Both the position numbers and the translations under genes were made by a program. Source: an uncultured Sulfolobales archaeon (lineage in GTDB: Archaea > Thermoproteota > Thermoprotei_A > Sulfolobales > Acidilobaceae). Taken from it: DNA of 64,000 nt. Under the pieces are notes generated by a model. It worked only from the letters and a program-made list of their open reading frames with translations. It did no database searches and was not told the origin of the DNA. Below, piece after piece: positions 19,573 to 27,787 of the stretch (the stretch's first letter is position 1; every line of letters begins with the position of its first letter). The stretch is from positions 1 through 64,000 of the forward strand of contig CAKZTZ010000018.1 in NCBI GenBank assembly GCA_937921695.1, in the 5' to 3' direction.

Positions 19573-20727
19573 ATGGGTAAAGCAACTGAAGCAATCCACG
19601 GGCACGAGTTCAAGGAGGAGCCTTTCGGAGCCTTCATACCCCCCATATACATGTCCGCTATGTTCGAGCAGAGAGGAGAGACTAGGCTAACAGATAGAGG
19701 TACAGAGCTTAAATATAGTAGAGAGGAAAACCCTACAGTGAGAGCCTTAGAGAAGGTTCTAGCCAAACTCGAGAAAGGAGGGGACGCCCTAGCGTTTAAC
19801 AGTGGCATGGCAGCTATAGCGGGCGCCCTCCTAGGCCTAATAAGGAGGGATATGAAACTAATGATACCAATGGAGGTTTACGGGACAACCCTCGAGCTCT
19901 CCCAGACTCTAAGCGAAAAGATAGGGTTCACCCTGGAAACAGTCTGGCCTGAAACGGGGCGTATAGTAGAGCATATAGTCGATAGGAAACCTGACATAGT
20001 CTTTATAGAGACCCTAACAAACCCCACCCTTAAACTCATAGATGTAAGGGAAATCAGCAAAGCATGTTTCGAGGCAGGCTGCTGGGTTATAGTAGACAAT
20101 ACTTTCACGACACCAATACTCTTGAACCCCTTAAAACACGGGGCCTTAATGGTAGTGCACAGTCTAACTAAATACATAGCCGGGCATAACGACATAGTGG
20201 GAGGAGCTATAATATCTATGACGCCGTTCATTAAAATGCTATGGGACTGGAGGAGAATGCTAGGAGGCATAATGCAGCCTTTCGAAGCATACCTAACACT
20301 AAGAGGGGTTAAAACGTTAAAAGTGAGAGTTGAGAGATCATCTAAAACAGCACTAGCAATAGCGGAATACCTCGAAGACCACCCGAAAATAGAGAAAGTA
20401 CACTACCCAGGACTACCCTCAAACCCCTACAAAACCATAGCAGATAAGATCTTCGAGGAGAAACTATACGGGGGAATAGTAGCTTTTGAACTCAAAAAAG
20501 GCAAAACTGAGGCTCTAAAAGTATTAAGGAGAACTAAGATAATAAAACCCTCCCCAAGCCTAGGAGGAACAGAATCCCTACTAACATACCCGGTCATAAG
20601 CGCCTCAAGAGCCCTCCCTGAAGAGTTTAGAGAAAAACTAGGCATAACAGAGGGTCTCTTAAGGCTCTCAGTAGGCTTGGAAGACCCGGAAGACCTTATA
20701 GAAGATTTATCACAAGCCCTCGCGTAG
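19573..20727 (+). CDS. PLP-dependent cystathionine gamma-synthase/lyase family enzyme
   Basis: Cys/Met-metabolism PLP enzyme (fold type I), about 384 residues from the ATG at 19573, which lies 2 bases after the thrB stop and has GGAGGTGGG at 19558-19566. Motifs: YSREENPTVRALE (substrate region), FNSGMAAIAGALL, DNTFTTP (PLP Asp region) and HSLTKYIAGHND with the PLP-binding Lys near residue 200. The family includes cystathionine gamma-synthase, gamma-lyase and O-acylhomoserine sulfhydrylase; sequence alone does not separate them. The thrB neighbour suggests O-phosphohomoserine could be its substrate. An upstream in-frame TTG at 19555 would add 6 residues. Confidence 0.87.
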   Translation: MGKATEAIHGHEFKEEPFGAFIPPIYMSAMFEQRGETRLTDRGTELKYSREENPTVRALEKVLAKLEKGGDALAFNSGMAAIAGALLGLIRRDMKLMIPMEVYGTTLELSQTLSEKIGFTLETVWPETGRIVEHIVDRKPDIVFIETLTNPTLKLIDVREISKACFEAGCWVIVDNTFTTPILLNPLKHGALMVVHSLTKYIAGHNDIVGGAIISMTPFIKMLWDWRRMLGGIMQPFEAYLTLRGVKTLKVRVERSSKTALAIAEYLEDHPKIEKVHYPGLPSNPYKTIADKIFEEKLYGGIVAFELKKGKTEALKVLRRTKIIKPSPSLGGTESLLTYPVISASRALPEEFREKLGITEGLLRLSVGLEDPEDLIEDLSQALA

Positions 20728-20928
20728 GGCGCAAGCTACAAAGGCAACGCTGGATAATGCGGGGCGGGTAGGGTAAGGTAAATGGTTATACTTTTATAGC
20801 CTTAAGGTTAACACCTTAAGAGCTTATGGCAGAGGCTGGAATCGCGTCTCGGCTACTTATTAGCACGGGGGGAGTAGCGTTTTAGGGTTGATTGTAGACG
20901 CTCTATAAATCTTGACGCCAGCTCCTCC

Positions 20929-21576
20929 TCATGCTTGCCCATGTAGTGTGAGGTTCTGGAACCTGTGTTTAGCTACATATAATATAGATGCTAAGGTTAA
21001 TAGGATGATCTCATAAGCTTCAATAGCGGCTGCGGAGGGCCACTTGACCAGGAGGGCTCCCAGCAAGCCCGCCATGAATACTGCTATGAACCCAGCTAGA
21101 TAACCGAGATCCCTCCTAAACTCTCCTAAACCATAAACCAGGAAGCCTATGAAAGCCTGGATAAAGAACCATGTAGAGACGAACCTGTGAGGATAAGTCC
21201 CACTAGGGAAAATACCTATCATAGCCAGGAAAACCGCAGAGACCGACAGGTAAGAAGCCCCCACAACCCCCACCCTCGTCCTCGACACGAGCATCATATC
21301 AATAGATAGGAGCAACACGAAGAAAGAAGCTATCAAAAGTCCCACATTGTAAACCCAAGGATTACTAGCGCGAGGCCCGCCCAAATCGCTGAACGCATGC
21401 CTATAAAAATCAAACCACTCATTATAACCTATAGAAACCAACGTGAAAACCCAGAACACCGCCGACGCAATAACCCCCGACACCCTCATCACTCCGCGGA
21501 TAAAAACAAAAACCCTACTCATAGTAGAAGACCCTCCAACAATCAAGCCCAACCCCCTACAAGAGCCTCCCAGCAT
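20929..21576 (-). CDS. DUF998 family membrane protein
   Basis: About 195-215 residues with six hydrophobic helices. The N-terminal part SIGYNEWFDFYRHAFSDLGG matches the DUF998 pattern, where a conserved HxxSxLG motif follows the first helix. Function of the family is unknown. The first ATG gives 18 extra residues; MSRVFVF (residue 19) or MRVSG (residue 29) are likelier starts. Upstream 20728-20928 (200 nt) has no gene. Confidence 0.6.
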   Translation of the reverse strand: MLGGSCRGLGLIVGGSSTMSRVFVFIRGVMRVSGVIASAVFWVFTLVSIGYNEWFDFYRHAFSDLGGPRASNPWVYNVGLLIASFFVLLLSIDMMLVSRTRVGVVGASYLSVSAVFLAMIGIFPSGTYPHRFVSTWFFIQAFIGFLVYGLGEFRRDLGYLAGFIAVFMAGLLGALLVKWPSAAAIEAYEIILLTLASILYVAKHRFQNLTLHGQA

Positions 21577-21802
21577 ATGCTTTTCACGAGAAGAAGCTAA
21601 ATATACTGCTACAAACTATAACAAAAACCGTATAAATTTAGAGCCTGCCATCACCAGCCTAGTGTCCGCCCACTTCAATGAACAACCGACTAGCCAGGGG
21701 ATTAAGCTAGTCCCACACCCCGGCCTTCAAATGCCATAGCTACGACCTTCAAGAGCTAGGGGTTTTGATTGTTAAAGATAAGAAGCCAGTATATTGGGAG
21801 TA

Positions 21803-21866
21803 AAGAGTCAGCCCTCACACGGTTCTTCATCGGGTTCTCCTCGTCCCGGAGTCGTTCTTCATCCGT
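21803..21866 (-). ncRNA. C/D box small RNA guiding 23S rRNA methylation
   Basis: On the minus strand the boxes occur in order: C AUGAAGA (21862-21856), 11-nt guide, D' ACGA (21844-21841), 10-nt spacer, C' AUGAAGA (21830-21824), 12-nt guide, D CUGA (21811-21808). Guide and spacer lengths are typical for archaeal C/D sRNAs. The first guide contains CGACTCCGGG, which is exactly the plus-strand sequence at 2190-2199 and thus antisense to the 23S rRNA; by the N+5 rule the target is the G encoded at 2195. No target for the second guide was found in the rRNA shown. D' is non-canonical. The remainder of 21577-21889 shows no gene. Confidence 0.65.
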
Positions 21867-21889
21867 TTTAAGAGTTGAGTGTTGAGGGT

Positions 21890-24583
21890 TTAAGTGTTTT
21901 CTTGTTCGTGGTGTTCTTTCAGGTTTAGGAGTGTGCTTAGGTTTTTCTGCCCCGTCATTTCTTCCCATTTGACTCCGAAGGATAGGAGTATTTGTTCGAA
22001 TGCTGTCTTTATGTATTCAATGTATTTTGTTGTGTCTACTTCGGTTAGTTTTGCTAGTCTGACTGGTTTGACTCCTATGGGGTCTTTTGTTTTCACGAAG
22101 GCTATTACGTCGCCTTTTGTTATTGTGAGGCCTTCTTTTTGTAGGAGTTTAGCTGCTTTGACGTGTTGGGGTGTTGTTTTTGTGTATTCGTTGGGGTCTT
22201 TTGATAGCATTATTTTTATTGCCAGCTCGTCTAGTGTATATCCTTTGTTTCTTAGTTTCCTATATACTTCTGAGACTTGGTTTCTGACTTTTTCCAGGAC
22301 TTTGGCCACGTCGTCTGCACTGTTGAGTTCTTTGAGGGTTTCAGCCAGTGTTTTAAACTCTCCCTTTATGAATTCTGGGGTGTTGCTTTTCTTACCTACC
22401 ATGCCTTTTATTATCATCTCCCCCTTATCTGTTATGCCGAGGTAGTTCTTTTTGAGGCCGCTGAAGAGCGCTACTTTAAACTTCCTGTCTACTTCTATTT
22501 CGAGCCCGTACGTTGATACTATGTGTTCTATGAGCTTCTTGAGAGAGTCTTCGTTAGGGTCTTTCAGGAAAATGCTATCCGTATCCCCATATACTATATC
22601 GAGGGACATTCCCCTAGCGAACTTCAAAGTGTCTAGCATTATAGTCCTACCTATGGCTGTGACGCTCTCAGCTACAGGGAGGCTGTATAGTGGGAAAGCC
22701 TCGTTACCGAAGACCCCGTAGCTAGCGTTTATGTAGACTTTTAGGGCGGCTTGAACAACGTCATACCATAGCCTCATGTTTAGGGGTAGTTTCTGGTCTT
22801 TGGCTTTCTTCTTGTAAATGTTTACCCTGAAATCTCTGAGGAGCCCCACTATCTCGCTTGTTACGCCTCTAAAGTCCATGCACACTTCATAGTTAACTTC
22901 AGGTATAATCTTAGTGGAGCTGCACTTGGGGTTGTTAATAGTTTCATAGCTTAGATTCCAATTCTTTATTATGGAAGGATATAGGCTAGCATAATCAAGA
23001 ACTAGAACGTTGAAGAGCACGCCCTGGGGGGGTTCAAGGACTATAGCCCCTTTATACTTCTTCTCTTTTATAATAGCCCTACTCCTAGCAGTACTACCTT
23101 TAAGCTCCTCCCTAGCGGGGATTAGCCAGCCCCTCCTCCTATGCTCCCAGTTCATTAACCCCCTTATCCAAGTTGACACTTGATGCCTAGACACATCCTC
23201 TATGCCGAGCTTGCTTATCCTCATTATCATTATAACCAGGTTCCACACGAGGTCGTTGGAGAAAGTAGTGAGCCCTAATGTTAGCTCAGCGTCTCTCACG
23301 TTATAAGCTACCAATGTGTCAAGGCTAACTTTAGAAACTACTTCTTCAAGGCTAACTTTACCCACACCTAAGAGGGCTTCAGAGATAGCGTCTAGAGTTA
23401 ACTCCCTATATTTGCCGCCGAACGCGTAAGCCTGGAGAGCCTTTATGCCGAACAGTTTATACGTGTCTACATGGATGGAGTGTTTGAAAGTAACTTTATC
23501 CTCGTGAACCTCTATAGGTATGATTGAGGGGTCAACGCCCAGGTTTACAAGCCTATTATATATGTATGGTAGGTCGAAAGAATCCCCGTTAAACGTTAAC
23601 ACCACGGGATATTTTTCCAGCTCTCTAAGGACTTCGAGGATGAGGGAGAGTTCATCATCGAATATTTCAACCTCAATACTACTATCTAGAGGCCCCTCAA
23701 ACCAGACCCCCTCCCTGTAAAGAAGGAAAACTTTCCTCCTACCCTCATTATCAGCTAAAGCCACGCTTATAACAGGGTATTGTGCTGAACCAGCATCCGG
23801 AATCTTACCCGCCTCCGGCGTGTACACTTCAACGTCTAAGGCAACCCTCCTCACTTTAGGAGGCTCCTGCTCGAAAGCGTGGGCTAGCTCCCACGCGAGC
23901 TCCTGATAATGCTTAGACTCCCCCCTAACTATGTTCTCAAGCTCCCCTAGAAAGTCTAGGGTAACCCTCCACTCGGACCTCTCCCATTTCTTACTAACCT
24001 TATATTTCATCCCGGGAACTAGCTGGTGGTCAAACACGTAGTTGTGATGATACTTAATATCGGCCTCCCAGACGGAATACCCTTTAGACTTAACAAAGTC
24101 CCTCAGCTTCCTGACAGCTAGGGGGTCTCTAACAATAACCTTCAAAAGCTTAACCTTCTCCCTCCTGATAGGGTGGAATTTGCTGACAACATCAAATTGA
24201 ACAATCAACTCGTTATCAGCTAAACCTAGGGCCCCCGCACTCTCAGGCTCCACATCAGTTAAGAAATAAGGCCTGTGATCAGACCTGTCAACCCACCTTA
24301 AAAGGCGGCCTGAAGAGTCGAGAATAAAAGCTACGGCCTTATTAAACCTCCCATCATACCTAACCTCTAACAAGTAACCTTCAGCTTCATCAACAAAATT
24401 ATCAACCTCCCCCAACACCCATGACATCCTGCTTTCAAAACCTACACTCTCCCGTGGAGCCGGGTAGCTTGAACTCGCTGGCTCCACATCAGGTAAACTG
24501 TTATCCAGCCTATCCTCCGACATTTTAGAATCCTTTAGCATAAACTGCTCTAAACTTGCCTTCTTCTTCAGCCTGCTAGCCAC
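21890..24583 (-). CDS. polB: Family B DNA polymerase, PolB1 type
   Basis: Replicative polymerase with 3'-5' exonuclease, 897 residues from the chosen start. Exo motifs: DVEVY (about 250), FNGDSFDLPY and YNVRDAE. Polymerase motifs: DYASLYPSI (about 530, motif A), KVYINASYGVFG (motif B) and YGDTDSIF (about 666, motif C). All catalytic acids are present. The N-terminal domain (HRPYFLTDVEP, IVRDPLAVRKLRD) resembles crenarchaeal PolB1 rather than the inactivated PolB2. The GTG start at 24583 is chosen because GGAGGTTA lies just upstream (24586-24593) and a TATA box at 24625-24634 would start transcription near 24605, inside any longer frame. Confidence 0.93.
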   Translation of the reverse strand: MASRLKKKASLEQFMLKDSKMSEDRLDNSLPDVEPASSSYPAPRESVGFESRMSWVLGEVDNFVDEAEGYLLEVRYDGRFNKAVAFILDSSGRLLRWVDRSDHRPYFLTDVEPESAGALGLADNELIVQFDVVSKFHPIRREKVKLLKVIVRDPLAVRKLRDFVKSKGYSVWEADIKYHHNYVFDHQLVPGMKYKVSKKWERSEWRVTLDFLGELENIVRGESKHYQELAWELAHAFEQEPPKVRRVALDVEVYTPEAGKIPDAGSAQYPVISVALADNEGRRKVFLLYREGVWFEGPLDSSIEVEIFDDELSLILEVLRELEKYPVVLTFNGDSFDLPYIYNRLVNLGVDPSIIPIEVHEDKVTFKHSIHVDTYKLFGIKALQAYAFGGKYRELTLDAISEALLGVGKVSLEEVVSKVSLDTLVAYNVRDAELTLGLTTFSNDLVWNLVIMIMRISKLGIEDVSRHQVSTWIRGLMNWEHRRRGWLIPAREELKGSTARSRAIIKEKKYKGAIVLEPPQGVLFNVLVLDYASLYPSIIKNWNLSYETINNPKCSSTKIIPEVNYEVCMDFRGVTSEIVGLLRDFRVNIYKKKAKDQKLPLNMRLWYDVVQAALKVYINASYGVFGNEAFPLYSLPVAESVTAIGRTIMLDTLKFARGMSLDIVYGDTDSIFLKDPNEDSLKKLIEHIVSTYGLEIEVDRKFKVALFSGLKKNYLGITDKGEMIIKGMVGKKSNTPEFIKGEFKTLAETLKELNSADDVAKVLEKVRNQVSEVYRKLRNKGYTLDELAIKIMLSKDPNEYTKTTPQHVKAAKLLQKEGLTITKGDVIAFVKTKDPIGVKPVRLAKLTEVDTTKYIEYIKTAFEQILLSFGVKWEEMTGQKNLSTLLNLKEHHEQENT

Positions 24584-24624
24584 ACTAACCTCCAGGAATA
24601 GTTTGTGAGAGGGAAGTGTTAAAA

Positions 24625-24634
24625 CCTTATAAAG
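24625..24634 (-). promoter_or_regulatory. polB promoter (TATA box)
   Basis: CTTTATAAGG on the minus strand, about 42 nt before the GTG start at 24583, with GGAGG between. It sets the start of polB. The upstream stretch to 24902 otherwise holds only the promoter of the kor operon. Confidence 0.6.
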
Positions 24635-24852
24635 TTGAAGCAGAGGTGTAACCAAAATTACTCAGCCCCTCAAAGGTAATCCTGAATAAAGCCCCACTAT
24701 GGCCTATGATAGTTTAAAAGAACGCTCTCTAGACACGGCCCAGCCGATTATGTTTACCCTCTCAAGGGCCCTGAAAGGCAGACGACGATGTTAGAACTTT
24801 GAACTCATACCCTTATAGTGTGCTGCTTAAAATTTTAACCTAATCATAACTT

Positions 24853-24868
24853 AAAAATTTAAATATTT
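24853..24868 (+). promoter_or_regulatory. kor-hdr-etf operon promoter
   Basis: AT-rich AAAATTTAAATATTTT preceded by ACTTA, about 35-50 nt upstream of the TTG start at 24903, is the best TATA candidate for the nine-kilobase operon. AAGGGGTGGA just before the start is the ribosome binding site. Confidence 0.5.
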
Positions 24869-24902
24869 TAGCACTAATAGATATTCCAAAATAAGGGGTG
24901 GA

Positions 24903-25235
24903 TTGTTTTTGAGCTCGAAAAAATCCCCCTACATAGTGTCCATACCTATAAGAGGGCGTAACCCCTTCAACGTGAATAAGGTCTTAAGGCCCCGCGGGAG
25001 GCCCCATATTAACAATGATATTTGTAAGGGTTGCGGTTTCTGCATAGAGTTTTGCCCTACAGGGGTTCTAGAGTTCTCTGAAACCGTCAACTCTTGGGGC
25101 TACCAGTATCCTAAGATTAAGCCTGGAATGGAGGATGCCTGCGTTAACTGTGGAATGTGTGAGAGAGTGTGTCCTGAACTTGCAATTGAGGTCCTCGAAG
25201 AGCCCCCCATTCATTATAAGGTGAGTTGGGGTTGA
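24903..25235 (+). CDS. korD: 2-oxoacid:ferredoxin oxidoreductase delta subunit (2x[4Fe-4S])
   Basis: A 110-residue ferredoxin-like subunit. Two clusters are formed by CKGCGFCIEFCP (about 41-52) and CVNCGMCERVCP (about 80-91). About 40 residues precede the first cluster. It carries electrons from the catalytic subunits to an acceptor. First gene of the operon, with a TTG start at 24903; its end overlaps the alpha gene by up to 10 bases. Confidence 0.9.
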   Translation: MFLSSKKSPYIVSIPIRGRNPFNVNKVLRPRGRPHINNDICKGCGFCIEFCPTGVLEFSETVNSWGYQYPKIKPGMEDACVNCGMCERVCPELAIEVLEEPPIHYKVSWG

Positions 25236-26410
25236 GTGAAAGAATCTCCCTATTGAGGGCTGAAGAAGCTCTTCTAAGGCCCGGCGTGTATTTCATGCAA
25301 GGCAACATTGCAGCCGCCGAGGCTGCCTTACTTGCTGGATGCAGGTTTTTTGCAGGCTACCCTATAACCCCTAGTAATGAGATAGCTGAGCACATGTCTA
25401 GGAGGCTGCCCCAGGTTGGGGGCTACTTCATACAGTTCGAGGATGAAATAGCTAGTGTCATAGCGCTTTCCGGGGCAGCGTATGCAGGCGTTAAGTCTAT
25501 GACTGCAACTTCGGGCCCAGGGTTTTCTCTAATGCAGGAGGGTATAGGGATGGCTGCTATGATAGAGGCTCCTATTGTTATCATTAACGTCCAGAGAGGC
25601 GGCCCGTCAACAGGGCTCCCTACTTTAGTTGGCCAGGGGGATATTATGCAGGCTAAATGGGGTAGCCATGGAGATTACGAGATAGTAGCTTATTTACCGT
25701 CTAGTGTTCAGGAGATGTTCGACTTAACTATACAGGCTTTCAACACGGCATGGGCGTATAGGGTCCCAGTTATAGTGCTGACAGACCAGAGGGTAGGCCA
25801 AATGATAGAGAAGCTTAACGTTCCAGACTATAATGAGATCCCTATTGTTGGCAGGAGAGTTCCCGAAGAGCCACCGGAGGAGTTCTTACCTTTCAATAGC
25901 AAGTACTTAATACCCCCCATGGCTTTCGCAGGCGAGGGCTACAGGTTCCATGTCACGACACTAACCCATGATGAGAGGGGCTACCCTTCAACATCCCATA
26001 AAGTCTCAACAAAACTTGTGACCAGGCTTATAAGGAAGATACGAGACAACGAGAAAGCTATTGGAAGATATGATTCTGTTTCAACAGATGATGCTGACCT
26101 GGTTATAGTAGCTTACGGTATAACATCTAGGTCTGCATTGAAAGCTGTCAAGGAAGCTAGGAGGGAGGGGCTTAAAGTAGGGTTGTTTAGGCCTATAACA
26201 GCGTGGCCCTTCCCCTATTGGGGTTTGAAAGAGGCTGTTGACAGGGGGGCTGACATACTCGTGGTTGAGATAAACATGGGCCAGATGGTTCGAGTCGTTA
26301 GAGAGCACTTCGCCAACATTGTTAACATCCACTCTATGACTTGGGCTCCTGGGGAAGTTCCCAGGCCCCACGATATTCTCATGAAGATTAAGGAGGTGTA
26401 TGAGAGGTGA
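25226..26410 (+). CDS. korA: 2-oxoacid:ferredoxin oxidoreductase alpha subunit
   Basis: About 394 residues. Binds the pyrimidine side of TPP and the 2-oxoacid. Signatures: GYPITPSNEIAEHM (about 39-52), EDEIASVIALSGAAYAGVKSMTATSGPGFSLMQEG and RGGPSTGLPT. The C-terminal third (GLFRPITAWPFP) is domain II/VI-like. Separate, unfused alpha subunit as in four-subunit KGOR/VOR enzymes; 2-oxoglutarate is the likeliest substrate by family, not proven. Start TTG at 25226 or at 25232 (overlapping the korD stop). Confidence 0.9.
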   Translation: MGLSERISLLRAEEALLRPGVYFMQGNIAAAEAALLAGCRFFAGYPITPSNEIAEHMSRRLPQVGGYFIQFEDEIASVIALSGAAYAGVKSMTATSGPGFSLMQEGIGMAAMIEAPIVIINVQRGGPSTGLPTLVGQGDIMQAKWGSHGDYEIVAYLPSSVQEMFDLTIQAFNTAWAYRVPVIVLTDQRVGQMIEKLNVPDYNEIPIVGRRVPEEPPEEFLPFNSKYLIPPMAFAGEGYRFHVTTLTHDERGYPSTSHKVSTKLVTRLIRKIRDNEKAIGRYDSVSTDDADLVIVAYGITSRSALKAVKEARREGLKVGLFRPITAWPFPYWGLKEAVDRGADILVVEINMGQMVRVVREHFANIVNIHSMTWAPGEVPRPHDILMKIKEVYER

Positions 26411-27249
26411 GTTTGAGGCTACCTCACTCGAGGACGGATCCCCTAAAGAGCCTACTCAGGATGGAGAGGTTCCCACACATATGGTGTCCGGGTTGCGGCA
26501 TAGGCGTTGTAGTTAAATGTTTTGTTGAAGCAGCGCTCCAATCGGGAATACCTGTTGAGAAGCATGTTGTAGCTTCTGGAATAGGGTGTACCTCGAGAGC
26601 CCCAGGGTATATTAAGATGGATGGTTTCCACGTTATACATGGTAGAGCTATACCCTTCGCTGTAGGGCTGAAAACAGCTAGGCCAGACCTGGAAGTTACC
26701 GTAATAGCTGGTGATGGAGACCTGCTAGCTATAGGCGGAAACCACTTCCTACACGCCACTAGGAGGAACGATGACATTAACGTGATACTTGTCAACAACT
26801 TCATATATGGAATGACGGGAGGACAATATGGGCCCACAACCCTCGAGATGGCCGTAACTACGACTTCGCCATATGGGTTCGTGGAGGGGGCTTTTAACGT
26901 TCCATATTTGGCGAGCGCTCTGGGGGCTAATTTCGTAGCTAGGTGGACCCCCCTACATACTAAGGAATTAACTAACGCCATGTTGGAGATGTTTAAGGTT
27001 GACGGCTTCGCGATAATAGAGGTTGTAAGCCCCTGCCTGATATATGGAGAGCTTAACAACATGCCACCCTTAGACATGATGAAATGGCTTAAGGACAACA
27101 CTATAATAGACCATAACGCTGACTTATCTAAGATCAGTGTGGACTTTAAGAAGCCCCTAGTCCTAGGAAACTTCGTGAGAAGATATAGGCCCTCCCACCA
27201 GACTAGGCTCAGAGAACTCGTTAAGAAAGTCATGGGGGGAGGTGGTTAG
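26407..27249 (+). CDS. korB: 2-oxoacid:ferredoxin oxidoreductase beta subunit
   Basis: TPP-binding subunit of 280 residues. CPGCGIG (about 24-30) contributes cluster ligands, GDGDLLAIGGNHFLHATRRN (about 98-117) is the TPP/Mg motif and YGMTGGQYGPTT follows. It overlaps korA by 4 bases (ATGA-type) and the gamma gene by 8. Catalytic residues are in place and the length is typical. Confidence 0.92.
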   Translation: MSLRLPHSRTDPLKSLLRMERFPHIWCPGCGIGVVVKCFVEAALQSGIPVEKHVVASGIGCTSRAPGYIKMDGFHVIHGRAIPFAVGLKTARPDLEVTVIAGDGDLLAIGGNHFLHATRRNDDINVILVNNFIYGMTGGQYGPTTLEMAVTTTSPYGFVEGAFNVPYLASALGANFVARWTPLHTKELTNAMLEMFKVDGFAIIEVVSPCLIYGELNNMPPLDMMKWLKDNTIIDHNADLSKISVDFKKPLVLGNFVRRYRPSHQTRLRELVKKVMGGGG

Positions 27250-27787
27250 AGTGGGCGAGCTAAAACTGAGGATAATAGGAGCGGGGGGCCATGGAATACT
27301 GCTCGCCGGGAGTATCATAGGCACGGCTTCAATACTCTCTGGGAGAGACGCTGTCATGACCGTAGCCTATAGCCCGGCCCAGAGAGGGGGTTGGAGTAGG
27401 GCTGATGTTATAGTGTCAGATGAGAGGATAGACTTCCCCATATTCGATAACCCCGATGTTCTAATAGCAACCACGCAAGAGACCTACGATCTAGAGGTTG
27501 ATAATGTGGTCCAGGAAGGATATGTTATCTATGAGAAGGACCTTGTAACCCCCAGAAACGTGCCCTACATAAAACAAGTGCCCATCCCGGCTTTCGAGAC
27601 AGCGATTAAACTAGGCTTTAGAATATCGGCTAACATGGTGATCCTAGGGTTCGCAAACGAGCTGTTAAAAATACTACCCCACGATGCTATGATTAACGGT
27701 ATTAAAGCTAGGGTTAAGAGGAAGCTCGACATCAACGTTAAGGCTTATGAGAGCGGCGTTATGCTTGCTAGAGGTGTCGAGCCGTGA
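27242..27787 (+). CDS. korC: 2-oxoacid:ferredoxin oxidoreductase gamma subunit
   Basis: A 181-residue gamma subunit. GAGGHGILLAGSIIG (about 13-27) and YSPAQRGGWSRADVIVSDERIDFP (about 44-67) match the family. It completes the DABC set of a four-subunit oxidoreductase. The next gene (HdrA) overlaps its stop by 4 bases. Confidence 0.9.
   Translation: MVRVGELKLRIIGAGGHGILLAGSIIGTASILSGRDAVMTVAYSPAQRGGWSRADVIVSDERIDFPIFDNPDVLIATTQETYDLEVDNVVQEGYVIYEKDLVTPRNVPYIKQVPIPAFETAIKLGFRISANMVILGFANELLKILPHDAMINGIKARVKRKLDINVKAYESGVMLARGVEP

Noticed and set aside
21756-21968. Arg/Pro/Thr-rich frame of 70 codons on the minus strand
   Set aside because: It covers the C/D sRNA and overlaps the end of polB in another frame; no start signal.
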